Positions 34,834-47,811 of a stretch of DNA of 64,000 bases are shown here, piece after piece. Below the pieces are notes generated by a model. That model had not been told where the DNA came from and made no database searches. It was given only the letters and a program-made list of their open reading frames with translations. Numbering within the stretch: the stretch's first letter is position 1; each line of letters opens with the position of its first letter. Both the position numbers and the translations under genes were made by a program. The stretch comes from Apiospora phragmitis (taxonomy: Eukaryota > Ascomycota > Sordariomycetes > Amphisphaeriales > Apiosporaceae): contig JAQQWL010000001.1 in NCBI GenBank assembly GCA_038363925.1, positions 1,612,001-1,676,000 of the forward strand. Direction: 5' to 3'.

Positions 34834-36795
34834 ATGCTGCCTCGACGCGGCGTTTTCGACTTTCATGGCCCTCCGCCTGCTCTCCAGAGAATAGGGGCCG
34901 AACCGGATGCTATTGCAGGGCCCCTTGGCGAGGCAATGGTCTTCGATCGTGATCTTTCGCACTACGATGCACCGGAACCAGTTGCGGCGAGGATGGTTAG
35001 CGTAGCCGTGGCGATCATCGCGGCCAGTCTATGCTTGGCATTCTTCAGTCAGTCTCATCCGCCAAAGAAGAGCTGTGTCCAGTATACTTAAGTATACTAT
35101 ATACTTACTCTATGACATTATGCATCTGACCACTCGAGGAGTACAGTGATGCGGTATATCGCCGTTCGAGATTTTCGAAAGCTGCCCTATATCGTGTGGC
35201 GTACGTTTACGAGTCCCGACTCCGTCCTCTCTTCTCGTTGTTTTGTGTAACCCTACACGGGCCTTCATCATGATCTTTGAAGTCTGAGTATTGATACTCC
35301 AATCTCACAGTGGTGCTTGCCATCTACGGCGATTCCTTTATATTCATACTTGGGTCTACCATGTTGCAGTTCAGCATTCCTCTCGGTACACACATCACGG
35401 CCTGCAGGATTGCTACCATCATATGCATCTGTTTCTACGTATCCACGAAGGTAAGGCACAGGAGTGAGTCTTCTGAAGTCCACAGGCTGTCTTTCGTTGC
35501 AACCGCTAACGATTTCTACTGTTTCCAGATGGTAAGTGAGGATGAGAGACGTTACCATACATAAATGGCCAAGAGGGGGGAGTAGGCCATGCTCACTCAT
35601 TTCACATTTCTAGCTGATGTACCTGTTCTTGGTCGACCGATCAGTCAGTTCCTCCCTCCCCTCTCGTATATATATTGAGTATTGCTTACCTGCCCACCAC
35701 ATTTCGGCTCATAGCACATAGTCAGGGGCAAGGTGAAGGGTCGCTTCAAGTCCCGACTCTACGCTTTCAATGCGTTCTTCCTCATAGGTAAGCATTCTGC
35801 TTCGGCCGCCGCTCCTTTAGTTACTGAATTATTTGAAGAATGCGCTCACACTTGCATCTCGGAGAACAGGAGGTTATGTCGTAGTCGCCACTATGTTCCT
35901 CGTATAGTATGGACGCTCGCACTCCTCCCTCATGGCTTGCTGCTCATCAAGATCTCTACTAACGAGTTTCGAAGCCGAAAAAACTTTCTCGAGAATGGGG
36001 CCTGCGTAATCGGGATTCATAAGGGCGCTGTTTACCCAGCTATCATCCTCGACATCATCATCAATGTGAGTTTCATAGCGAGGGGTGCGTGTGCGTGTGA
36101 TTCCAGATACTTTGAAGCTTATGAACATCGAAAAGCAACGTCGGCTTACTTGGGTGATAGTTCTACCTGACGAGCACATTTCTTGTCCCAATAATGAGTT
36201 GAGATACCCCCCTCTTCCGTCAAGACTGTCTGTCCCGGCATGGTCAAACTCACGGTATTCTCCAGAATCCATTTCCTTTAAGATCAAGTGGACCGATGGG
36301 ATGATAGGCCTCGAGAGCACGAGCCTGGGTAGCCAAGAGATCAATGTTCGACTGAAGAGGCTGGCTGTAAGATCATTGTTCGGGTCCGTCTTCACCCTGA
36401 TCAGTACATCGACGTACGTATTTCCCCCTCCGGTCTGGGCGAGTTTTCCAGGGCATTACCTGATATAAGCGACCTCCTGTGTACAGGAATCTTATAGCAC
36501 TGATGGTACTTGAAGGAGAGCCTGCGTGGCTGTGCCTGCTCTCCTGCAAGGCTGATGGTAAGCTTACCACGACAAGGTTTTTCAAAACGATTCCTTCGTA
36601 GCCTCATCCCTCCCTTAACGTGACAATATCTATGGCTCTCACCTACTGCTGTAACCTGGTGGGTGATAGATTGACAATAGGAATACACTAGTGCTGATCT
36701 GCTCGGTGGTTCTATACTGGATCACTACCATCGACGACGACTTGCCGAGGGACACGGCCGCGTCTGGGGCGACTACGCCCCCACCACTATCATGA
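34834..36795 (+). CDS. Multi-exon polytopic membrane protein of Pezizomycotina
   Basis: A many-exon gene for a seven-helix-like integral membrane protein; the family is fungal and uncharacterised. Exon 1 (from ATG 34834) ends in a helix and FFSQSHPPKKS. Well-supported exons are 35311-35450 (LAIYGDSFIFILGSTMLQF, then IATIICICFYVSTK), a 3-nt exon 35529-35531, 35614-35643 (LMYLFLVDRS), 35715-35787 (HIVRGKVKGRFKSRLYAFN), 35870-35906, 35975-36065 (NFLENGACVIGIHKGAVYPA), one ending at 36415 (INVRLKRLAVRSLFGSVFTL), 36487-36557 (ALMVLEGEPAWLCLLSCKAD) and 36692-36795 (VLICSVVLYWITTIDD). The links between exons 1 and 2 and between 36065 and about 36330 are unresolved. After 36795 a different frame continues to 36998 with coding-like GRVWGDYAPTTIMSQM, so the tail may carry an indel. 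Confidence 0.65.
35529..35531 (+). other. Putative 3-nt microexon (ATG, Met)
   Basis: The three bases are preceded by a polypyrimidine-type acceptor (TTTCTACTGTTTCCAG) and followed by a near-perfect donor (GTAAGTGAG). Including it gives STK-M-LMYLFLVDR. From memory, related proteins have three residues between Lys and Tyr here, which supports it. Skipping it is also in frame. Confidence 0.5.
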
Positions 36796-36998
36796 GCCAA
36801 ATGGTGTCCTCCCCCGGAGGCGGCGGAGGGAGAGAAGCCAGCAGGCGAGCCAGCATACCTCCAATCGTAATCATACCACCCACACCGCAGTTACCCGACA
36901 GTGAAAGGTTTAGATGGGGGAGCTTGGATATCACACCGACGCCTTTGCCTACCGCATATCATGGGGGTCTTGCCCAGGGATCCCCCGAACGAAGATAA

Positions 36999-39009
36999 GG
37001 GCAAAGGGGCTGTAGCGGAGAAGCAATCTGGCATGTATATATCTTATATAAACCAAAGTTGCAATTAGAATGGTGTTGAGATCAAGGCGTATATATTCCC
37101 CCGTGCCAGCGAATCATGGGCCGTTACCTATGTCAACTGTCAACTTGGGCGGGCCCCATTGGTACTTAGAACAGTGGCTGATGGATATAAAACCAACGAT
37201 TGGTTCCTGGTGCTGCATCCCATGATCTGATAGCCCGCGGCCGCAGAAACGGTCGCCGTGCGATCTCCTGCGCTCCTCTTCAACTCCCCTTTCCCGTTCC
37301 CGCTTTTACCGCCCGGCTGCCGCGCATTGCATCGCATTGCACAGATGGTGTAGTGGTACAGACCCAGGCAACGGTAATAATAAGAAAGGAACGAGGTACG
37401 GCATGCCATGAGGCCGACATCAGTGGCGATGGCGCGCGCTAAAGCATTTCTCCATTTTCTCTCACCTAACCCTCTCTTACCCCCCGTCAAAAGGGGGAAG
37501 GGTTTATTTTCTCTCTCTCTCTCTTCTGGATCAATGCCCAATACGCTAGATGCCCCTCGCTTGTCGATGGATGGGTCGACGGCGGGCGGTTAATACCAGA
37601 AGCCAGTCGATCGGCCCCGACCAATAGGGCTGCAGAGGTGCCATACAACGGTTCTCGCTGGGTTTGTCACTGCGCATAAGTGTCTGAAGCTACTACTCGA
37701 CATGCAACGATGCAACCTCCGTGTAAGTAAGTAGGCCGATCAATTGTGTGTCCTGCTATTCTGCTCCATATTGGAAATACCGACGACGAATGTGAGAGCA
37801 TGGCGCAATGTCAATACATTCAATGGCAGTGTATGACTGCTGCCTGAACGCCTGACTGTACAATGCCTAATGTCACGTATGATGTGAGTCGGTTGGGCAG
37901 ATGTGATTCAATTCATGGAGGAGAACCAGCCATCCACTGGGACCCTGGGGCTTACAGGGGAGACCCCGCCAAAGCGACAGGGAAGGTTTTCTGTTTGGTG
38001 GACAACTTTGCGGCTTTGCCCACAAGGGAGGGTGACCGAGGGAGGTTTTGGGGGACTATGCAGCGGCTATTTTCCTGTTGAGATCGAATGCCCGCCCATC
38101 TATTCCATCCCGCCGTCCACTTGCTTGCTTCAACCAGCACCCAAGCGACTGGGTACTTTCGCCGAATCTTCGCTGCCTCAGAATCCCGAACTCTTCCATA
38201 CCTGAATGTCTAGACGCGCCGCGTCAGTTGATGCGTCAGTCATTCCGTCTACTATCTTGCTGACCATCCCTGGGATTACTACACCCTCTTATGATTCTGC
38301 AGCGGGACATGTGTTTGCTGTAAGTTGTCGTATCCGGGATAGAAGTAAATACAAATACTTGGCTTCATCCTCCAGGGAAGTCCAAATACCATTCAATGCT
38401 CTTGGAAGAAGCCGCTTTTTATTAGGTTACCTAAAGTAACTCCTGGACCCTTGCACCGCTGCCGTCATCCCAGCTGCGGGTGCTGCTCCAACCACTAACC
38501 TCAGCACACAAGTCAGGTCAGAACTCAGAAGCCAGCCAGCTACCACCTACCTACACAGCATTATTATACCAATCTTACCAAGTCCGACACCATGGTTCCT
38601 GGATTTGCACCTCTTTCGCATTTCCGTCGTAGAAGCGAATAATCCGATTACTACTACGTCCAGGTGTTTTGCTTTTCGTCTTTGCGTACAACCTCGGCAT
38701 CGACAAGCCGGCATATCTAACGCATTCGCACTTGTACCTATCCCCCCCCCCCCGTAACGGTGACCCTCTAAACGACGCCTCCGACTCCCCACCCTGCAAG
38801 TGCCCCACGACACGATAACATCCATCTCCAGCCTCGCATCGAGCTTGCCAGAAAAGCAATTCTGCAATATCTGCATGGGTCCTTGGTATTGAGAACACCT
38901 AACGCTCGTGGAAGGGACGGAACGGTCTGCTCTCTAGTCGTCGCTTCATAACCATTGGGGGAGACTAGTTGCCATTGGACATTGATCGCCCGTCGCACGC
39001 CCGCCAGCC
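36999..39009. other. Long intergenic region
   Basis: About 2 kb with only short open frames. Low-complexity items: a (TC)n tract near 37507-37524 and a C12 run at 38742-38753. The segment just before 39010 is presumably the bro1 promoter and 5'UTR. Confidence 0.4.
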
Positions 39010-42000
39010 ATGACGCAAACGCCCATGCTCTCGGTGCCGCTCAAGGCTACCAACGAAATCGACTGGATATCGCCTCTAAAGGCCTACATCCGGGACACCT
39101 ACGGGGATGACCCAGAACGATATGCGGAAGAATGCCATACCCTACATCGATTGCGACAGGACATGAGGGGGGCTGGCAAGGACAGCATCGCCGGCCGAGA
39201 CCTTTTATACCGATACTACGGACAGCTCGAGCTGCCTAGACCTACGCTTCCCTGTCGACGAGCAACATATCAAGATCTCGTTCACTTGGTTCGATGCCTT
39301 CACCCACAAATCGACGTCGCAATACTCCTCGCCTTCGAAAAGGCCTCCATAATCTTCAACATCGCAGCCGTTCTGTCCTGCCATGCCGCGGTCCAGACGA
39401 GGTCCGAGGAGGCGGGCCTCAAGGCCGCCTATCACTCCTTCCAGGCTTCGGCTGGCATGTTCACCTATATAAACGAGAATTTCTTGCATGCGCCCTCCTC
39501 CGACTTGAGTAGAGACACAGTCAAGACCCTCATCAGCATCACGCTAGCTCAAGCGCAGGAGATATTCCTCGAGAAGCAGATTGGCGATCAGAAGAAGGTC
39601 GCCTTGCTTGCCAAGCTCGCGGGCCAGGCAGCATATCTGTACTCCCAGGCTCTCGAGGGCATCCAGGAGAACGTGAATAAGGCCATCTTCGAGAAAGTTT
39701 GGATGTTGTTCGTTCAGGTAAGTTGGAGAGACGGACCAGTTTGCACAGCACTTTTGAAAGGATGCTGACTTTCGCAGGTAAAATTTGGTCTCTTAAATGC
39801 GCAAGCGCAGTACTTTCAGGCAATGGCCGACGCAGAGGCAAATCAGCATGGTGTCGCTGTAGGCCGACTTGCTGTAGCGGAGGTGTTCGCCAAGGAGGCA
39901 AACAAGATCGCAATCAACTTCCCCAGCTCTATGCCGCCCAGCGCGAATTTAAGTGCGGACACCGGTAGTCTCCTGTTAGATATCACCAAGCGAAATCTCA
40001 GTACCATACAGAGCAAAATGCGAGAATTCTCGAAGGACAACGATTTCATCTACCATCAGCCAGTTCTCGTCGAAGCCAGCCTACCTCCACTTTCGAAACT
40101 TCCGGCCGCGAAGCCGATTCCCGTCAGTGAGCTGTATGCCGGGCAGGACATTCAGAGAATAACGGGGCCCGATCTGTTTGCTAAGATCGTTCCTTTGGCT
40201 GTGACTGAATCGGCAAGTCTCTACGACGAGGAGAAAGCGAAGCTGGTACGAGCAGAGACAGAAAGAGTCGACCTTGCTAATAGCGAAATGGCTGCCAGTC
40301 TGGACTACTTGAGGCTACCCGGCGCACTGCAAGTCTTGAAAGGGGGTTTCGATCAAGATATCATGCCCGACGAGGACTTCAGGATGTGGTGCGATGATGT
40401 TGCAGGCCACGAAAATCCCATATCCATTTTTGATACATTGAGGATAGATAAGGATTCGATTGTGACTGTGCTGGACCGGAGTACGAAGCAGCTAGATATG
40501 GAAGAGAGCGTCTGCGAGAAAAATGCGATCCAAATACGAGGGCGAGTGGACGCAGCAGCCGAGCTCGCGCTTGACCACAACCCTCAGGGGCAATGTCCGG
40601 AACTATAGGGAAGCTCTGGACGAGGCGGCCAGGAGCGATGGACAACTTTACGCCAAATTCCGACAAAACGAGACAGACTTCGAGGAGATGCGAGCAGCTG
40701 CGCAAAGTGGTGATGTCGATGCGCTGTTCCAACGGGCTGTGGCCAAAGTAAAATCCAAGTCGAGCAATGCTACGAGTCCATCGGGTGTGGCACCAAACTT
40801 GCTCGACGACGACTTCGAAGATGGGAGCCTTAGCGTCATGGAGCAGATCAATCGAGTTGAAGAGATTCTGAAGAAGCTGAACCTGATCAAGAGAGAACGC
40901 AACCAGGTACTGAAGGATCTCAAAGAAAAGGTAAGGCGCCATTGAAGCATATTATTAGAAAGCGAGGCTGACATTCCTAGGTTCACACCGACGACATCTC
41001 GCAGATTCTCATTCTCAACAAAAAGTCCATTTCCAGCTATGAGCAGCAGCTATTCCAGACCGAGTTGGAGAAGTTCCGACCACACCAGAGCAGACTTCTC
41101 CAAGCGAACCATAAGCAAGCATCCCTGATGAAGGAACTAACAGCAACCTTCAACAGTCTCCTCCAGGACAAACGTGTGCGGGCAGAGCAGAGCAAATACG
41201 AGTCTATACAGCGGCAACGAGCTTCTGTCGTAAATAAGTATAAGCGGGCATATCAGGAGTTCCTCGACCTCGAAGCGGGCCTTCAAAGTGCCAAGCGATG
41301 GTATACTGAGATGAAAGAGACAGTTGACAGTCTTGAGAAGAACGTCGAGACATTTGTTAATAACCGACGTTCTGAAGGCAGTCAGCTCCTTAGCCAGATT
41401 GAGCAGGACCAGGCGTCGAACAAGAGCCAGCAAGCTGAGGTTGAGCGCGAACGACTGCGTGGCTTGATGGAGCGAATGTCAATGGATCCTTCGGCATCTA
41501 CGTCCCCTAAGCCTACCTCACAGCGGCCGACGCCCACGCCTCTGAACTTTACGCAAAGCAGTACTCCGCGTTACCCTCAAGCCAGTTTCACCGGCCAGTA
41601 TCAGGTTCCTCCTACCTCGCCTCCTCCCATGCAGACTCAATACCCTTCATTCTCCAACCCACCGCCAGCATCTTCCTTCTCCACAACCCCTCAGCCGCAA
41701 AATCCAGCCTATGGCCAGCAGGCATACAATCCGGGCAGCTGGGGCCGCAATCCTGGACCAACGTCTCCACCGCCAACACAAACAAGCTTTGGTATGGGAA
41801 GGGGGCCGGCCTCGCCTCCGCCCAACCAGACCTCCTTCCAACACAACCAGTACAGCACATATGGTAACCCACAGGCACAGCAGCCACAGCACAGCAACCA
41901 ACACCAGCAGAACCAATACATGCCGCCAGGTTTTGTCCCGCCGCCACCGCCTCCCGGGCCTCCTCCCTTGGGCCCGCAACAAACTGTTCACTATGCACAG

Positions 42001-42120
42001 CAACAACAACAGCAGCAGCAGGCGCCTCATGATTACGGGTATGGAAACCAGCAGGCCCGGAGTGCACAGCCTCAGCAGGGTCAGAACGACCCCTGGGCGG
42101 GCCTGAGTCAATGGAAGTGA
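39010..42120 (+). CDS. bro1: BRO1-domain protein (Bro1/Vps31, ALIX family), one frameshift
   Basis: Three exons: 39010-39717, 39778-40930 and 40981-42120; about 999 residues. Bro1 binds ESCRT-III Snf7 on endosomes and recruits the deubiquitinase Doa4. The N-terminal BRO1 domain (~1-390) shows YAEECHTLHRLRQDMRG, YRYYGQLELPRP and IIFNIAAVLS. A coiled-coil V-domain follows (EESVCEK...MRSKYEGEWTQQPS, and on to about residue 740). The C-terminus is a Pro/Gln-rich tail with PPPPPPGPPP and poly-Gln. The full V-domain and long Pro tail favour Bro1 over the pH-signalling paralogue Rim20/PalA. An A5 run at 40519-40523 has one base too many; removing it joins both halves with no other fault. Confidence 0.9.
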
Positions 42121-43390
42121 GAAGAGATCTGCTGTGATTGACGACTCTAGGTTGCTTGGTCGGAATGATCTGCATGCAGCCCAAACAGTTGGGACCTATG
42201 ATGAAACGATGGATGAGGTAGTCCGGCAGAAGTGAGCGATATCTGAGTCCATAGTTGCTAAATAGATGGGCGTATTAGATGCTGATGAATCTGGCAATGA
42301 AACTTACGAATGCGAATACTTCTGATGTTCGTTCACTCCGATTGTGAGACTTCATCGGCTGCAGATATGGAAGCCCTATCAATACGTGATCCAAATTGCA
42401 GGAGAGAAGCGAGAAGCCCAGCTGCTCGTCTCTTTGGTCCATGTCTAGATGTGTATGTGTCACGATATCACATTATCCTAAAAGACCCCAACTATCACTT
42501 GCGCTTAGGTCGCTGCTCTCATGTGTTCAGTGTCGATGTAGCTCGGTCAGGTTCCTATTCCGAGCCTGAGTTTTGCTTGTAAATTGTACCAAGTCGCCAC
42601 CCAGGTCTCCGAGATATCTATCTGCCTTATCACTACCAAGGTAGGCTCAATAGCCATAGCACGAAAAGTCAAAGTCAGTCAGATTGGGGGAGAGACAGGC
42701 AAAAGGGAAACCTCGGAACAAGTCCCCTCAGGCCCGACCCAGCGTACTAGACGGCCGCGCCCCCCTTCATAGACAGGCCATGCCACCATTTCATGGTGCT
42801 CTGTCTTCCGGGTATTTAGTTGTTTACGGGTTACCATTCCGGTCTAGGAGTCGAGTCAGTCGTGGCTGATTGTTTGTTGTGTGAAGGGTCTTTTTTCTGC
42901 GGATTGGTGGCTTATGTTTCTCTTGTTCGAGAGATGGAAACAGTGGTTGGGTGATTGCTGTTCTGCTTTCCTTACCACTGAGCCATTGCTCCGTGGTACT
43001 TCGACTGACTTACTGGTGATAAGTTCTCCTGCTATTAGGCCCTATAGCCCTACCTACTACAGCTTGGGTGGTGGGTGGTGGCTGGAGGACAGTGCCCCTC
43101 TCCTCCTGCCTCCTCCCACCCACTCACTGCCAGCAGCGCACCCGCACAGGTACCAAGTGTACCTAAAGTCCAAGGCGGTGACAGCCTTCTAGATAGGGAC
43201 TTGGAAGGCTTCATCTGCTCATGAGTTCCCCTTGCTGGCACCCACATTGGTTTTTTGGAATGCTTCTGTTGTCACTGGTCCTACGCATTCACCCTGACCT
43301 CTCCTTGAACCGTTACATGTAGGCAGAACCAAATAGCACGAACGGAACCCTTAATCTAAATATTTAAACCATCAAATATTCACGATCTTC
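42121..43390. other. Intergenic region between convergent genes
   Basis: About 1.27 kb between the 3' ends of bro1 and the oxidoreductase. Nothing recognised. Confidence 0.45.
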
Positions 43391-44409
43391 TCATGCAGAA
43401 ACTCGGATAATTACCTTTCCCCTCGCACATGAGGAGTTCAGCCTGTCGAACGCTTCCATGGCTTGCTCGAAGGCATAAGTACTATCGATGAAGATCTTGT
43501 CCTTGGGCAATCGCAGGACCCCTTCCAGATTAGGATGCTTGACTTCAAGATTGATGCAGGTGTACGAGAAACCAAGGCCCATTCTCCCCAAAAGAGCGCG
43601 GAGGACCATTTGGGGATTCCACAAGTAAACAAGCCTGCCCCCTATCGCCAAGCGGCTCGTCTTGTCACCGACGACGGTCACGTATCTGTTGGTCAGTCCA
43701 AGACATTCGACGCCGCCGACGAAGTCAAGGGTGGCATCGGGTGCAAATGCTTTGACCTGCTCGGATACCTCTGTGGTGGTATAATCGATGACCGTGTCTG
43801 CGCCCATGCTGCGAACATGATCCGCGTTTTTGCCAGAGCAAGTCGCCGCTACCTCCCAGCCGCGCTGTTTCGCAATGTGCACGGCGTAGATGCCGCAATT
43901 AGAGCTGCCGCCCAGGATGGCGATCTTCCCCCGTTAGCGACCCACGGCTCGGCCTTGGCGACGCAGGTTTGGGCTGTGATCCAGACCAGCGGCACGGCGG
44001 CCGCCTGCTCCCAGGACCAATCGGCCGGCTTGGGCAGCACGACCGCAGACGACGACTTGACGTCGATCTGCACGGTCTCCTGGAGCATGCCCTCGGGCAG
44101 GAAGGGAGCGATGCCGAACACCTCGTCGCCGGGCTTAAAGCCGGAGCTTGCCCCCGCTTCCTCGACGACGCCCGAGAAGTCCTCGCCCACCCCCTTGTGG
44201 GACCGGACGATCGCCTCGGAGATGTAGGGCCACAGGGGGTTCCCCATGAGCTGCGCGTCGACGGGGTTGAGGGAGGCGGCCTTGACGCAGATGCGGAGCT
44301 GGTCTGGCTTCGGCGGCGCTTCGTACGACGGGATCGTCGCTCTCTGGAGGGCGGCTGGGTAGCCGCCGCTAGTGTAGGTCCAGGCTTCCATGCCTGGAGA
44401 CGTGCTCAT
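43391..44409 (-). CDS. MDR-family (quinone-oxidoreductase/enoyl reductase-like) dehydrogenase, one frameshift
   Basis: ATG is at 44409 and stop at 43391; about 339 residues. A GroES-like N-terminal domain (LNPVDAQLMGNPLW, KGVGEDFSGVVEEAG, FKPGDEVFGIAP) is followed by an NAD(P)-binding Rossmann domain (KIAILGGSSNCGIYAVHIAK, then GADTVIDYTT). The usual zinc-ligand residues of alcohol dehydrogenases are not seen, so it resembles zinc-free quinone oxidoreductases or trans-acting enoyl reductases. There are no biosynthetic-cluster neighbours, so the substrate is open. A C5 run at 43928-43932 (G5 on the coding strand) is one base short: the frame jumps between PWVANG and GKIAILGG. It was otherwise intact. 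Confidence 0.85.
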
Positions 44410-45323
44410 GTTGTGGAAGAGACCTGCAGTAAGCGGCTGTAGCTTGTTTTCGTTCTTGACTACAGGTACTCCGTACTCAGGTAATCATAGATATATTGTA
44501 ATTCAACTTCATGACATCGTCGATGCCTTGACGACATGGGTACGGGCGGCTCTTCCTCCCCATAAATCCCCCACAAGCGCTGTCACCTTACCCTTGTTGC
44601 CGATCAAATTGGGTGCCGAAGTCTCGGCTCCTTAAGATGGCTGGACACTTACCACATCTATTCTTCGTTGTTAATAGCCCTCCTGGCCGTCGACGTGGGA
44701 TTATGCGCTCGAGAGGCTGCAGGCTGCAGGTGAAAGCATCGATCTGGCGTAGTACGTGATAATCAATTGGCTAAAGCCCTGAGCTCCGTATCTCCGAAAC
44801 TTGGTGAAACGGGTATGCATGTACTTGACCCTCGGGAGAGGCCATCTAAAACCCCACCGCCTATTAGACGCAAGGTGCATCCCGTTCTGATTCTATCACT
44901 CGACCTCCGATAAGGAATTGTATCGAGTTCATTTGACGCTGTCTAGAGCAAGTGAGGAAAGAACGGAGGACTGCATGGCGGGTATTGACTGCACGTACAG
45001 TGTTTATTGTCACACTGATTGCTTAAGTCCGTCCGTCCGCCCCGCACGTAACACTTGCTTGAGTTGAAGGTGTTTATCGAACCCCGCGCTTGCTAATATG
45101 AGCCTTAGATCCGATGGAGTTGCTTATATGGACGTAGGTCCTTGGGCTAGTCCTTATTGCTCACATGCTTTGCTGCAGCTAGGACTTGGTGTGTTATCTT
45201 TCCCATCCCCGTTCCATATCTACGACGACAGACATCATCATTCAGTCTGTCTGACCGTCTGGCGGATGATAGACGACACAGCGCCAACGAAAACCTGGGT
45301 AGTCCGAAAACAAGCTTGTGAAC
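44410..45323. promoter_or_regulatory. Divergent intergenic region between oxidoreductase and F-box genes
   Basis: About 0.9 kb between two outward-facing starts; promoters by position only. No motif is claimed. Confidence 0.35.
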
Positions 45324-47063
45324 ATGGTTTCACTGACGGAGCTTCCTCCCGAGGTCATCCACAATGTACTGCAATACGTTGATCCCCGCGACTTGGCTTT
45401 TGTGCCCCGAGTGTGCCAGACCCTTCACCACTCGGTTCGGGGTAACTCCATGCTATTCAAGCATGTCTATTTAGCCCACTTCGACAAGCCTGCCCGAAAC
45501 AATGTCAATTGGGAGCAGAACCTCAAGGATCTGGTGCGATTACAGGTTGTGTGTCATCGGCCCGATATCCAGACCAAGGTATGTCTGCGTTGCGCAAACT
45601 ACAACTCACCATGCATGTACTTGTCATTCAAAGAGCTACCTCACTGACTTGCATGTCAGAGATCCGAATTGGCCTTTGTTCATGACACTGTCACCGAAGC
45701 GCTGAGAAATGCATGTGTTGATGGCGAAAGAGCCACTTCCTCGACAACACACCCTTATTCTCGCAATGCTGCCCTACTTTCTGAACTGTTTAGCACCTAC
45801 GACAACCAGTACGCCTTTCTCGCGAGGTCTTTCCTGTACGAGAGGGCACGTGCTGAACTCCCTCATGCTGGCATGTTCGCATCGCCTCCCAAGAAAGAGC
45901 ACCAGATGAGCGCCAAGCTGCACTGCTTGTATGGGGTGCCCATGCTCTACGCCCAACGCAGTTCACATGAGACTCGGCAGGGCAAGATGTCTCCCTTCGC
46001 CTGCTCGAAAGTGTACGACATCCGCCAGTATACGCCCCGAACCAGGTGGGGTCCCTTTATGGACGACGGCTCCGATAGGGTCGACTGGGAGAAAGTCGAG
46101 GCTATCCTATTGGTACTTGGAGCTAACTTGAAGAGCCTGGGCTTGAATTCTTTCCCCATTTGCAAGAACTTCTGGGACACCCCTTTCGCTGGTGTCTGGC
46201 CTGGCAGCTACCTCCCTCTGCCATTGGACGAAGAGGAAATGGTAGACCACAGCCCGTTGGACTTGCAAGACCCATATGGTGTCACAGGCACATGGCTCAG
46301 AGTAGTCTGTTTCCTGGATTACACCGACTTCTTTGACTTCAACTTCTCGGTTGAGCAAGAGCTGCCCGCCAACATCCCACGCCGCGTTATAGAGTACGGA
46401 GAGGCCACACGTCTTATCCTGATGAGGATCACCATCGATAGAATTGAGCCGCCGGGCCCCGAGGACGGGCAAGACCTGCCGGTCGTTCACTTCAAGGGAG
46501 TCTCCCGCTCCCTAGATGATAGCTGGGACGAGAATGCAAACAGCGACCTGACAGGTGAGATTAATGCCAAAGGTATTTTATGCATCTGACGATAGACCCG
46601 GACTTACTAATAAAAGTGGCCGAGACAGGAACTGTGAGACTCACACCTGAAGGCGAGGTCAGGTGGACCACGTTCTCCATCTTCAACGGCCAAGAACGTT
46701 GGCGCAGCGAGAGTGTACAACTCGGGGGAGTCAAGAGTGCTAAAGGTGTACTCGGTAACTGGTTTGACAAGTGAGCTTTCGGTGCGGCTGTGTTATGTGC
46801 ACCCGGGAGTGCTAATGCAAAACAACAGGGACTACGACCCACGAGGACCGACAGGTCCAACGGCGTTTTGGAAAATCTCAGAAAGAAGTTCGGGCCAAAC
46901 CGAGAGCCACCGTGATTTGCTTTACACAGGTGGAGTGTTCACCGACAACCCTAACTACGACCCCGACTACGACTCTGCCGATGATCTGGACGCCGGCTCT
47001 GAAGATGGTTCTGATGAAGATGACGAGGAGGAACAAGATGACGAAGAACTAAAGCAAGTCTAA
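45324..47063 (+). CDS. F-box protein with acidic C-terminus
   Basis: Four exons: 45324-45578, 45660-46554, 46629-46770 and 46829-47063, with GTATGT/GTGAGA/GTGAGC donors and CAG acceptors; 508 residues. The F-box is at residues ~1-45 (VSLTELPPEVIHNVLQYVDP, then FVPRVCQTLHHSV). The C-terminal half has the segment VRLTPEGEVRWTTFSIFNGQ followed by SVQLGGVKSAKGVLGNWFDK, a conserved block of a large fungal F-box family. The protein ends in an Asp/Glu-rich tail (DEDDEEEQDDEELKQV). As an F-box protein it should recruit a substrate to SCF; the substrate is unknown. No frame breaks were found. Confidence 0.87.
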
Positions 47064-47811
47064 GATGCACTGTGAATGATTTAGGGATCCTACAGTATTG
47101 ACTGAAGTCTACTAGTATCGACATCGAGCTACTTATTGGGGAGGGGCCCAGATTGCAAATGCTCCGTCTACGCTATGAAAAGAAGCATGTGAATGGGAGC
47201 GGAACCCTGAACCTGAAGGTAAGATGGATAACTTTGAATTGGTTGTATTTTCATGTATGATATTCATGCAGCTGCCGTGTTTTATCCCAGCCAAGGCCTT
47301 CTCAATCTTTTCCGTTCAGAGGCCTCGACACCTGACCACTCATATCAAGTGAGATTCAGATTATCTCCGTGGTCGAACAAGAACATCTCCAAATTACTGA
47401 GGTGTTCTTTTGCAGTACCGGTAAATTGAAAAGGGTCTATTAGTAAGGATTTGCTTCGCTTGCTATTCAGCATCCCCTATTTCACAACCTGGCTGCTGTC
47501 CAGTTGCGGAGGCCACTCGTTTCTAGAAGCCGTGGAAGCTGGGCGAGGTAGACGAAGCGTTTGGAAAGCGAGAAGAAGGATGTGGCCCTCCGCGTTCGGT
47601 ATAGCCATTGTTGTTTCTTTGATACCTTTGTTGCTTTTACCTTGGATACCTGGCGTATAATGTCGGCTATTCTTCTCAAAGCAGGCAAATTGTTTTTTTG
47701 CCAGATTTCGCAAATCATTGTTCTCTAAATCGATGACTATGCTGAAAGTCCTGGCTTTGATCGTCGCCACCATAATGGGCAACCTTCAGTTCTGATTTAC
47801 ATCGACTGACT
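47064..47811. other. Intergenic region
   Basis: About 750 bp; short overlapping open frames at 47451-47782 on both strands have no recognisable content. Confidence 0.4.

Noticed and set aside
37340..37385. TGGTGTAGTGGTA resembling a tRNA A-box
   Set aside because: No B-box (GGTTCGAATCC-like) or foldable arms follow at the right distance.
38742..38753. C12 run as a functional element
   Set aside because: Isolated homopolymer in a spacer; likely neutral and possibly miscounted.
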